Below the pieces are notes generated by a model. The model was given only the letters and a program-made list of their open reading frames with translations. It was not told where the DNA came from and did not search any database. Below, piece by piece: positions 14,916 through 23,200 of a stretch of DNA of 30,491 nucleotides. The position numbers and the translations under genes are program-made. The DNA lies in NCBI RefSeq assembly GCF_000186865.1, contig NW_008705570.1:1493265-1523755 (forward strand), written 5' to 3'. Numbering within the stretch: position 1 is the first letter of the stretch; each line of letters begins with the position of its first letter. This DNA comes from Aureococcus anophagefferens. Lineage: Eukaryota; Sar; Pelagophyceae; Pelagomonadales; Pelagomonadaceae.

Positions 14916-15578
14916 ATGACGCTGGGACGGCGCGAGGCACGATCGTCTCGCCGTGATTTTCACGAGGCGTTTGCCGAGAAAATCACAGAGATGATGGCTT
15001 CGCGCGACGCGAACGGCATGGCCTGGGAGGCGACGAACGTGTCACCGCGCTCGAACGCATCGCTCGTCGTCAAGTTTCGGGCCCAAGACGTGTCGCGCTC
15101 GAGTGCTTACCGGCCGAGCCCACACAGCGCTCTCTCGTTCGACGCCATCGCCGCCGCGGATGCGGAAGCACGCCGCAAGCCCGTCCATGCGCTCGGCCTC
15201 AGCAACTCGCAAAAGCTCGCGACATCGGTGCTCCTAAAGCTGAAACATCGCCTCGCCGCCGATCGGGCCGAGCACGCGCCGCGCGCGGTCGAGAACGCGG
15301 GCGGCGACGGCCGGGCGACCGCGGCGGCGGCTCTGTGGTCCATCGCCGGCGACCGCTCGGCCGACCACGTCAGCCGCTGTCTCGAACTCGTCGCGGACCT
15401 CGACCGCCACTTCGCGCCGCAGTCGCCCGTCCACGGGCTCTACCAGTCGTTCCTCCACGAGCCGTCGAGCGTCGCCGATTACAAGGAGCGCGTGCTCGCG
15501 ATCGTGGCGCATCTCAAGCCAAACCAGCGCCTGCTCCACAAATTCTACGGCCTCCTTCCGGCGTGGGTCTTCCGTTAG
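14916..15578 (+). CDS. Hypothetical helical protein
   Basis: Encodes 220 residues from the ATG at 14916; a second good start is MM at about 14992. The translation is mostly helical and soluble: LSNSQKLATSVLLKLKHRLA, a His/Ala-rich middle, HVSRCLELVADLDRHFAPQ, then SVADYKERVLAIVAHL and a C-terminal LLHKFYGLLPAWVFR. No signal peptide, membrane helix or catalytic motif is visible, and I do not recognise a family. Third-base composition supports coding. It follows the decayed sequence in a different frame; the two may once have been one gene. Its last 40 bases are partly duplicated just downstream. Confidence 0.5.
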   Translation: MTLGRREARSSRRDFHEAFAEKITEMMASRDANGMAWEATNVSPRSNASLVVKFRAQDVSRSSAYRPSPHSALSFDAIAAADAEARRKPVHALGLSNSQKLATSVLLKLKHRLAADRAEHAPRAVENAGGDGRATAAAALWSIAGDRSADHVSRCLELVADLDRHFAPQSPVHGLYQSFLHEPSSVADYKERVLAIVAHLKPNQRLLHKFYGLLPAWVFR

Positions 15579-15642
15579 GGGACGCGCGCCTCAAAAATTC
15601 GACGGCCTCGTCGCGCCCTGGGTCTTTAGATAAACGCGCCTT
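15540..15642 (+). repeat. Short tandem duplication of a gene 3' end
   Basis: Segment 15540-15592 (AAATTCTACGGCCTC, then GTGGGTCTTCCGTTAG, then ACGCGCGCCTC) recurs in diverged form at 15595-15642 (AAATTCGACGGCCTC, CTGGGTCTTTAGATAA, ACGCGCC). Each copy contains the end of the unknown protein's frame including a stop, so the second is a relic of a duplicated C-terminus and 3' region. Confidence 0.6.
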
Positions 15643-15650
15643 ACCAGCAA

Positions 15651-17039
15651 CTAGCAGCGGGACGCGTCGACGGTCCAGGTGCCCGCGGCCCAGTCGACGG
15701 CGTAGTCGCAGCGGCGGTAGGCGTCGTCGTGCCAGGGCTTCGTCGGGTAGCGGCGGCCGCGGTCGTCGTAGACCGACTCCACGGTCTTCAGGCGGTGGTC
15801 GAAGGCCGGCGACTGGAGCCAGGACGGGTCGCCGTCGACCTGCGGCGCGCCCGCGAGGTCGACGAGGCGCCGGATGTAGGCCCAGGCGTTGTCGCCTTCC
15901 GCGGACGTGTAGTGCAGGTCCTGCTCGCGGCCGCTCGCCGCGACGGTCGCCAGCCGCGCGTCGACCCAGGCCTCGCGCTCGTCCCTCCCCGCGAGCGCCG
16001 CGTCCGGCGCCGCCAGGGCCTCGGCGAGGTACAGCGCCTGGGCCTCGAAGAAGGGGATGGGGCAGGGCACGGACAGCTGGACGCCCACGAAGCCCAGCGT
16101 CGGCCGCGCCGCGTGCTGCAGATGCAGGTACAGCGGCCGGCAGCTCCGGCGCCCCTCGAAGGTCATGTCCACGGCCTCCTCCTCGAAGAAGGGGAAGTCG
16201 TAGACGTAGCCCGTCGCCAACAGAACCCGGTCCACGGCCGGGCCCGGCGCGTAGGACTCGCCGACCTTCATCCGCCCGTCGGCCGTCAGCTCGGCGCCGA
16301 CGGGCACGTGCGTCACGCCGTCGCCGCCGTAGGGCTCCGCGCACTTCTTCTCCATCACGTACACCCAGGACGCGACGCCGCGCAGCTCGCGCGCGAGGTC
16401 GACGCCCGACGACCGGCCGCCGACGACGAGCACGGACTTGCCCGCGTAGGGGCTCGGCTCGTCGTAGCGCTGCGAGTGCGAGATTGAGCGGTCGCCGCCG
16501 CCCGCGAGCCACGCCGCCTGCCCCGCGATCTCCGGCTCGTAGGGCCGGTTGTAGTGGCCGTTGGCGACGACGACGGCGTCGAAGCGCTCGTCGCGGCAGC
16601 CGCCGTCGCCGTCCCACGCGACCGTCCACGCGTCCCCGGCCGGCGCGACGGACGTCACCGTGGCGCCGAAGCGAGCCACGGCGTCGACGCCGAATTCCGC
16701 CGCGTAGCGCTCGATGTAGGCGCCCAACGCCTCCGCGTCGACGTACGACGGCAGGCCCTCGGCGAAGTCCAAATCGGGCGATTGCATGACGACGGTCGGC
16801 AGGTTCGTCCGCAGGCTCTTGTAGACGACGTCGTTCGTCGGCGCCGGCGCCCAGACGCCGCCGAACGTCGCGCCGGCCTCGAAGAGCGTCGGCTCGTGGC
16901 CGCCGCGCTTCAGGTAGCGCGCGGCGACGACGCCGGCGCTGCCGCCGCCGATGACGGCGACCTTGCGGCTCACGCGCGGCGTCAGCGCCGCCGCCGCCGC
17001 GTGGGACGCCATGGTGGCTAGGAAGCGCGCTAGTTGCAT
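15651..17039 (-). CDS. Flavin-containing monooxygenase
   Basis: Encodes 462 residues. An FAD Rossmann site VAVIGGGSAGVVAARYL lies near residue 27-43, followed by the FATGY-like region VANGHYNRP, the FMO fingerprint ISHSQRYDEPSPYAGK, and the NADPH Rossmann site SVLVVGGRSSGVDLA (about 210). LLATGYVYDFPFF later is the conserved ATG(Y/F) segment. The family oxygenates nucleophilic N or S atoms in small molecules using FAD, NADPH and O2; plant and algal members include amine and sulfide oxidases. The start at 17039 adds a short leader (MQLARFLATMASHAAAAAL) that could be a weak mitochondrial or plastid presequence; the ATG at 17012 is the alternative. It is divergent from the RNase HII gene, with 99 bp between starts. 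Confidence 0.88.
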   Translation of the reverse strand: MQLARFLATMASHAAAAALTPRVSRKVAVIGGGSAGVVAARYLKRGGHEPTLFEAGATFGGVWAPAPTNDVVYKSLRTNLPTVVMQSPDLDFAEGLPSYVDAEALGAYIERYAAEFGVDAVARFGATVTSVAPAGDAWTVAWDGDGGCRDERFDAVVVANGHYNRPYEPEIAGQAAWLAGGGDRSISHSQRYDEPSPYAGKSVLVVGGRSSGVDLARELRGVASWVYVMEKKCAEPYGGDGVTHVPVGAELTADGRMKVGESYAPGPAVDRVLLATGYVYDFPFFEEEAVDMTFEGRRSCRPLYLHLQHAARPTLGFVGVQLSVPCPIPFFEAQALYLAEALAAPDAALAGRDEREAWVDARLATVAASGREQDLHYTSAEGDNAWAYIRRLVDLAGAPQVDGDPSWLQSPAFDHRLKTVESVYDDRGRRYPTKPWHDDAYRRCDYAVDWAAGTWTVDASRC

Positions 17040-17138
17040 GCGACGACGACGCTGGCGGCGCTGTCGATGGCGCGATGGTTGACTTCTGCCACTTGCCGGC
17101 GCGGTGCCGCTCGCTGAATCAGCCTCGAGAGGCAGCCG

Positions 17139-18322
17139 ATGCGCTCGCACGCAATCACCATCATACTCATCCAAACGCTACTTCGCAGCTGCCCAAGCAG
17201 CGCGTTCCTCGCAACGTCGATGGCCAGGAAAGCCGCCGCCGCGCCCCTGCGCCGTTCGTCGCGCCTTGCCGGTGAGGCTGCACCCGCCGCCTCGACGACG
17301 AAAGCCGCCGCCAAGGCGCCGAAGCGAGCCATCACCACGAAGGCCGCCTCGACGACGAAGGCCGCCGCAAAGGCGCCGGCGGGCGCGCGCCGCGACGCCA
17401 GCGACGCGACCGCGGCCGCGGCGAAGGCGCTCGCGTCGAAGTTCGAGTACGCCTTCGGCGTCGACGAGGTCGGCCGGGGCTGCCTCGCCGGGCCCGTCGT
17501 CACCTGCGCGTGCTACCTGCCCCCCGGCGCCGAGATCGATGATTTGACGGATTCGAAGCAGCTCGCGACGGAGGACCTGCGAGAAGCCGTCTACGCGCGC
17601 CTGCTCGCCACGCCGGGCCTCCGCTTCGCGCTGGCCAAGGCCGAGGCGCCCGTCGTCGACGAGCTCAACATCCTCCAGGCCAACCTCCAGGCCATGCGAA
17701 CGGCGTCAGAAGCGCTCTGCGACCGCCTCGCGGCCGGCGGCGAGCGCGGGGGCGATCTCGAGGTCCTGGACGTCGCGACGCGCGACGACGACGAGGACGG
17801 CGCGGACGCCGACGACGGCGCGCGCTTTTTAGCGCTCGTCGACGGCGTCGACGACCCCTGGCGCTACCGGCCGCGCGCGCGGCGGGACCGCGACCTGGCC
17901 TGCCGCACGATCAAGAAGGGCGACGCGAGCGTTTCCGCCATCTCCGCGGCGTCGGTCATCGCCAAGGTCACGCGCGACCGCATCATGAACGCCCTCGCCG
18001 GGGACTACCCGGAGTACGACTGGGCGAGCAACAAGCAGCGTCCTGTGGCGGTTTTTCGAGAGATTTTGACCGGGAAAACGAAGAGAAATCGTTACCGACA
18101 TGCTTGGTAGGCAACAAGGCCTACGGCACGCATGCGCACCGCTGCGCAATCGTCGCAAACGGCTGGGTCGACGGCGTCCACCGCGAGACCTTCGACCCCG
18201 TCCGCTCGATCCTCGCGGCCGGCGGCGCCAACAAGCGCAAGCCCGCGGCGAAGAAGCCCGCGGCGAAGCGCGAGGCGAAGCCCGCGGCGAAGAAGCCCAC
18301 GGCGAAGCGCGCGCGGAAGTAA
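17139..18322 (+). CDS. Ribonuclease HII, probable plastid form, interrupted by an introner
   Basis: Two exons, 17139-18027 and 18111-18322, encode about 366 residues. RNase HII motifs are all present: GVDEVGRGCLAGPVV (catalytic Asp-Glu, about residue 106), LTDSKQL, the Asp-bearing LVDGVDD, and KGDASVSAISAASVIAKV; exon 2 supplies NKAYGTHAHRC and HRETFDPVRSIL, the family's C-terminal signature. The enzyme nicks RNA in RNA-DNA hybrids and removes misincorporated ribonucleotides. The leader has a hydrophobic signal peptide ending in CPSSAF, then an Ala/Arg/Lys-rich stretch, which fits the bipartite plastid presequence of secondary-plastid algae (ASAF-like site); targeting is inference. The last 30 residues are Lys/Ala repeats (KKPAAKRE) like a histone H1 tail. 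An internal start at 17220 would remove the signal peptide. Confidence 0.9.
18028..18110 (+). mobile_element. Introner 1 in the RNase HII gene (8-bp duplication plus 75-bp element)
   Basis: The core is 18036-18110. It begins CAGCGTCCTGTGGC, contains TTTCGAGAGATTT, GGGAAAA and GAGAAATCGT, and ends ACATGCTTGGTAG. It is flanked by perfect 8-bp copies of GCAACAAG at 18028-18035 and 18111-18118, a target-site duplication. Removing 18028-18110 as a GC-AG phase-1 intron leaves one copy and restores ASNKAYGT, the expected RNase HII sequence. The element thus brings its own acceptor (TTGGTAG) and takes its donor from the duplicated target. A related element lies at 23160-23247. No terminal inverted repeat is obvious. 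Confidence 0.85.
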
Positions 18323-18339
18323 GTGCCGCACTCCGGGTC

Positions 18340-18909
18340 CTACAGACCGGTATTACAGAGGGGGCACGTCGGCTGCTTCCCCTTGCGCGCGTTCGTGAGC
18401 GCCCAGCGGTCGATGCACTCGATGTGGAAGCAGTGGGAGCATTTCAGGACGCGATAGATGTCGCCGTCGGCCCACTGCTCCGCGCAGATGGGGCAGCAGT
18501 CCATGTGCTCGAGGAACGCGGCCTCGAGCTCCGACCGCTCGAGGCAGCCCTTCGCTCTGTCGCCGAGGCGCCGCCGGAGGTCCGCGACGCTCAGGTTCCG
18601 CACGCCGTAGTAGACCTCGGTCTGCAGCTTGCGCACGCGGTTGATGACCTCGTCGAAGACCTTGTCCGCGTCCGGCGGCGGCGGCCCGCCGAGGCCCGCG
18701 CCGCCGGCCGCGCGGAACTGGCCGCTCATCGCCTGCTGCACCGCGTAGAACGAGAGCAGCAGCCCGCCGAAGGTCACGAACGGGAGCAGCTGGGGCGCCA
18801 GCGCGTCCAAATTCATCGGCAGGCTCCCGTTCAGCGCCATCATGCCCAGGCTCACGGCCACGCTGAAGGCGAAGCCGGACGCGCCGCCGCCGGCGTAGAA
18901 GAAGAACAT
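18340..18909 (-). CDS. Membrane RING-H2 E3 ubiquitin ligase candidate
   Basis: Encodes 189 residues from the first in-frame ATG. The N-terminus is hydrophobic (MFFFYAGGGASGFAFSVAVSL) and a second hydrophobic stretch contains LLPFVTFGGLLLSFYAV, so two membrane helices are likely. A SAP-like helix pair follows (NLSVADLRRRL, then GCLERSELEAAFL, about 110-135), a motif also seen in other algal folding or degradation proteins. The C-terminal RING-H2 is complete: CPICAEQW, KCSHCFHIECIDRW and CPLCN. Ubiquitin transfer to membrane substrates, perhaps in ER quality control, is inference. Its stop is 17 bp from that of RNase HII. Confidence 0.82.
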   Translation of the reverse strand: MFFFYAGGGASGFAFSVAVSLGMMALNGSLPMNLDALAPQLLPFVTFGGLLLSFYAVQQAMSGQFRAAGGAGLGGPPPPDADKVFDEVINRVRKLQTEVYYGVRNLSVADLRRRLGDRAKGCLERSELEAAFLEHMDCCPICAEQWADGDIYRVLKCSHCFHIECIDRWALTNARKGKQPTCPLCNTGL

Positions 18910-19073
18910 GGTGTCGTCGCGGGACGCGGGCGCGCCCGAGGCGTGCGCGCGGTCGAGGAGGTCCCGCGGCCGGCCGCGTGGAGCCGGGCGGCGGAGCAGC
19001 AGCACGGATTGCTTCGGGCCCCGCGTGCTGACGGCAGCTTCATTTGGGTGAACGTCAAGGAGCAGTGTTTATC

Positions 19074-19970
19074 TCATTTCTCGCGCAGGTACTTGAACGC
19101 CACGGAGAAGTCCTTGTCGGCGTAGCCGCCCTCGCAGAGCGCGTCGTAGAAGGCCAGCGCCGCGGAGCCGAGGGGGATCTCCGCGGCGACGGGCGCGGCG
19201 GCGCCCGCCGCGAGGCCCAGGTCCTTGCGCATGAGCTTGGCCGCGAAGCCGCCGGCGTAGTCGCGGTTCGCCGGCGACGCCTCCGTGACGCCCGGCGCCG
19301 GGTGGTACGTGTCGCAGGACCAGCAGCGGGCCGTCGACGTCGACAACACCTCGTTGAGCGCCGCGGGCGAGACGCCGAGGCGGTCGCCCAGGTTCGTCGC
19401 CTCGGAGACGCCGAGCATGGAGATGGCCAGCACCAGATTGTTGCAGAGCTTGGCGACGCCGCCGGCGCCGACGCCGCCGCAGTGGATCACGCGCGCGCCC
19501 ATCGATTCCAGGAGCGGCCGCGCGGCGTCGACGTCCGCGGCGTCGCCCCCGACCATGAACGTGAGCGTGCCCGCGTCCGCGGCGGGCACGCCGCCGCTCA
19601 CGGGCGCGTCGAGGAAGGTGATGTTTTTCGCCGCGGCCGCCGCCGCGACCTCGCGCGACACCGCCGGGTCGACCGTCGACGTGTCGACGCACGCGCTCCC
19701 CGCGGCGAGCGCCTCGAGCACGCCGCCGGGCCCGAGGTAGACGGCGCGCACGGCGTCGTTGGACGGCAGCGACGTCACGACGGCGTCGGCGCCGCGCGCG
19801 GCGCCGGCGACGTCCGCCGCGGCCTCGACCTGGCCGACCTCCGCCGCGAGCTTCGGGCCGATGGCGACGTCGCCGTCGAAGGCGGACACGAGCGCGGTCC
19901 TGGCCACGTTGCGCGCCATGCCGTAGCCCATGTTGCCGAGGCCCACGAAGCCGATCTTGCGCAGAGCCAT
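19074..19970 (-). CDS. 3-hydroxyisobutyrate dehydrogenase family protein
   Basis: Encodes 298 residues, the usual length of the family. NAD(P)-binding IGFVGLGNMGYGMARN lies at residues 6-21; the substrate-binding signature FLDAPVSGGVPAADAGTL is near 120, and GGVAKLCNN (about 172) holds the catalytic Lys and following Asn residues. FAAKLMRKDLGLA (about 240) is the conserved C-terminal helix. The enzyme oxidises 3-hydroxyisobutyrate to methylmalonate semialdehyde in valine breakdown, normally in mitochondria. The chosen ATG leaves no presequence, so either a short upstream exon is missed or this is another beta-hydroxyacid dehydrogenase (for example a glyoxylate or succinic semialdehyde reductase). 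It shares a 221-bp divergent promoter with the beta-helix gene. Confidence 0.88.
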   Translation of the reverse strand: MALRKIGFVGLGNMGYGMARNVARTALVSAFDGDVAIGPKLAAEVGQVEAAADVAGAARGADAVVTSLPSNDAVRAVYLGPGGVLEALAAGSACVDTSTVDPAVSREVAAAAAAKNITFLDAPVSGGVPAADAGTLTFMVGGDAADVDAARPLLESMGARVIHCGGVGAGGVAKLCNNLVLAISMLGVSEATNLGDRLGVSPAALNEVLSTSTARCWSCDTYHPAPGVTEASPANRDYAGGFAAKLMRKDLGLAAGAAAPVAAEIPLGSAALAFYDALCEGGYADKDFSVAFKYLREK

Positions 19971-20093
19971 GCTGCTGTCGCGTGAAAGGGTGAGAGCTTG
20001 TGGCAGAACCTGGCGAATCACAAATTCTGGATCGACGGCATGTACGACGGCACCATCATCGTCGACCTCGTCACAAAAAGGCTGAAACCAAGC

Positions 20094-20225
20094 ATGGGCA
20101 GCCTCTCTTCGCGCTGATCCTGGGCTCCATATAAGCAGCGCCGTCGGAGTCGCCGCGGCGCGAGAAGTGGACGAGCAGCGCCGTCGGCGCAATGGGCAGC
20201 CCGCTCTTCGCGCTGGTCCTGGGCG
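20094..20225 (+). repeat. Duplicated start region: decoy signal-peptide copy and 7-codon upstream ORF
   Basis: The first 34 bases of the downstream gene (20192-20225) have an imperfect copy at 20094-20126, beginning ATGGGCAGCC and containing TCTTCGCGCTG. The copy lacks one base, so its reading frame ends at TGA (20115-20117) after seven codons. AGCAGCGCCGTCGG is also present twice (20134-20147 and 20174-20187). A partial tandem duplication of the start region is the simplest reading. If transcribed, the copy is an upstream ORF. Confidence 0.65.
20129..20135 (+). promoter_or_regulatory. TATA-like element
   Basis: ATATAAG lies 57 bp before the start codon at 20192, in otherwise GC-rich DNA. 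Its position would suit a core promoter with a short leader for the beta-helix gene; in that case the decoy ATG at 20094 would be untranscribed. Not tested. Confidence 0.3.
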
Positions 20226-23200
20226 CTGCCATCGCGCAAGCCGCCGCGACCACCGTCGTGTCCACGGCGAGCGAGTTCGATGCCAACATGGGCCAGCTCG
20301 ATGTCGTCGACGTCGTCTCAATCGAACTCGCTGCCGATCTCGCCTGCGTGTCGCCCGTGTCGATCGGTGCGAAAAAACAGCTGACGATCTCCTCGCCGTC
20401 GGAGGACGAAATCTACAGCCTGAGCAGCTGCGGCAGCGCCGGCCTGTTCACGGTCACCGGCCAGGCGGCGCTCACGCTGGCCAACGTCGCGATCTCGGGC
20501 GAAATGAACACGACGATCTCGGTGGCCAACGAGGCGTCCGCGGCGCTCGACGGCGTCGTCGCGGCGGGCAACGCGGGCGACACCGGCGGGTTCTTGCGCG
20601 CCGCCGACGACGCGACGGTCACCGTGGCGGGCGGCGCCTTCTCAAACAACTCGGCGGAAGACGGCGGCGTCTTCTATTTCGAAGGCAACGCCGTCGCGGC
20701 CGTCGACGGCGGCGTCTACGGCGGCAACAGCGCGTCGTCGAGCGCCGGCGTGATTTACGTCGCCGACGCGGCGCAGTTGGCCTGGTCCGGCGGCGTCGTC
20801 GCGGGCAACGCCGCGTACTTAAACGGCGGTTTCGCGACGGTGGACGAGGACGCGACGGCCACCGTCGACGGCGGCGCGGTCTTCGCCAACAACACGGCGG
20901 GGGTGACGGGCGACTACATGGACACGGACGGGTGGCGGTACGGGCCCGGCGCGTTCGCGAAGGTCCGGGGCGTCTTGACCGTCGGCAACGCGACCGTCCG
21001 GGGCCACGAGGTCGCCGTGCACGTGTCGCTGGGAGGTTTCGTCCACGTTTTAGGCGGAAACTGGACGGAGAATTTCTGGCACGTCGACTTCGGCGCCGTC
21101 TTCTTCATCGTGGGCTTTAGCACGGTCGTGATCGATGGCGGCACGTTTTCGAAGAACACGGCGGTCATTTCGGGCGTCGCGCACGTCAAGCGGGGCAGCC
21201 TCCTCATACGGGGCGGCGAGTTCCGCGACAACTACGGCGACGAGCGCGGCGGCGTCGCCTGCGTCCGCGGCGAAGGCTCCGAGCTCCTCGTCACCGGCGG
21301 GACCTTCGCGAACAACTTCGCGCTCGAGGGCGGCGTCTTCTTCGTCTACGAGGGCTCGCTGAACGTCTCCGGCGGCGTCTTCGAGGGCAACGCGGCCGCG
21401 GAGGGGGGCGTCGCCAAGTCCCAAAACCGGCTCGTCGTCTCCGGCGGCGTCTTCTCGAACAACGGCGCCGAGGAGACCGGCGGCGTCTTCCACGCCGGCG
21501 ACGACGTCGCCTTTGTGGAGGGCGGGTCCCTCTACGGGTCCTTCGACTGGTCCGGCGGCGCGTTCCACAACAACTCGGCGCCTCTCGGCGGCGTCCTCTA
21601 CCACGCCATGTCCACGGCCCCTCGCGTACGGCTCCCGCCCGTCGCCACCGGCAACGTGGCGGAGATCGGCGGCGTCGTCTACGCGGCCGAGGACGCGGTC
21701 CTCGACGGCGCGGGCTCCGTGCTGTCGCATAACTCGGCCTCCGACGGCGGCGTCCTCGGCGTCACGGCCCAGGCGGTCGTGTCCCTGACCGGCGCGACGC
21801 TCGTCGGCAACGTCGCCCGCCGCGGCGGCGACGTCGCCGCGGACGCGGCCGCGACGATCGACCTCGTCGGCGTGACGTCCGTCGGCGCCGGGGCCACGGC
21901 CATGGGCGGCAGCCTCCACCTCGAGCCGCGGTCCCGCGTCACGGTCCGAGACGTCGCCGTGGCGCGCGCCGACGCGCCCTACGGCGGCTTCGCCTACCAG
22001 GACCTCGACAGCGTGTTGGTCGTCGAGGGGAGCGCCTTCGACGGCTGCTCGTCGGGCGTCGCCGCGGGCGTCTACACCGGCGACCAGGCGCGCCTGACCG
22101 TGTCGAACTCGTCCTTCTCCAACGGCGCGGGCGCCTACGCGTCGGCGCTGTATCTCCTGGACGCCGCCGACGTCTCGTTGGACAACGTGGTCATCGCCGG
22201 GGGCGCGTCGACGCTCGCGATGACGGGCTCCGCGGCGGTGGTCCTCGACGCGACGGGCGGCGCGTTTCGGAACGTGTCCTTCCGCGACAACGTCGGCGGC
22301 GCGCTCAGCGTCGCGGAGGCGGCGATCGCGCTGACGGCGTCGACGTTCCGCAACAACACGATCTCGGGCAGCGGCGCCGCCGTCGCGCTCACGAACCGGG
22401 CGACGGTCGCCGCCTTTGAGTGCGTCTTCGCGTCGAACTACGCTTCCGAAGACGGCGGCGCGGTCTACGCGACCTTTTCCTCGGAATTCACCTCGAACGG
22501 GTCCATTTTCGTCGGCAACGTCGCCGGCCGCCGCGGCGGCGCCATGCGCCTCGACGGCGGCGCGACGGTCGCGCTCGCGCCCTCGGACGTCGTCGCGGGC
22601 AACTCGGCCCCGAACGGCGGCGGCGGCGCGGCCTACTTCGACATCTCCAACGCCTACGCCGCGCTCAACCGCACGGACGGGCCGACGCGCGCGGCGTTCG
22701 AGAACAACAGCGCGCTCTACGGCGGCCGCTTCGCGACGGGCATCGCGGCGATCCTCGCGGAGCACGCGGGCGACGAGGCCGCGGGCGAAGATTTGAAGCA
22801 CGCCATCGTCGTCTCGGCCGTCGACGCCTTCGGCAACGTCGTCAAAGACACGGCGACGGTGCTCTCCGCGGAGCTCACCGCGGGCAGCTCCCTCTCCGGG
22901 ACCGTGAAGATGGGTTTTGTGGATGGCGTCGCGACCTGGGAGGCCGGCGAGCCGCTCCAGCTCTACGGTCACCCCGGCGGATCGCTCGAGGTCGTCGCGT
23001 CGCTCGAGTCGACGTGGGTCGCCTACGCCGGCGCGGCGTTCGACGAGGACCGCGCGCAGCCCTACACGGCGAACCTCACGTTCACGTTTCGCCAGTGCGT
23101 GCCCGGCGAATTTTTAATCGGCGACGAAACCGGCGGCGAGTGCATCCTCTGCGGCGTCGGCGACTCCCAGCGTCCTGTGGCCGTGACAACTTTCGAGAGA

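Noticed and set aside
18036..18110. Terminal inverted repeats in the introner
   Set aside because: The reverse complement of the TTGGTAG end does not match the CAGCGTCC start; I found no convincing inverted repeat by eye.
18028..18118. Frame break in RNase HII read as a pseudogene
   Set aside because: The break coincides exactly with an element flanked by a perfect 8-bp duplication, and splicing restores the conserved C-terminus.
21050..22972. A 640-codon minus-strand frame inside the beta-helix gene
   Set aside because: Complement of the GGV/NNSA repeats; no start context or domain.
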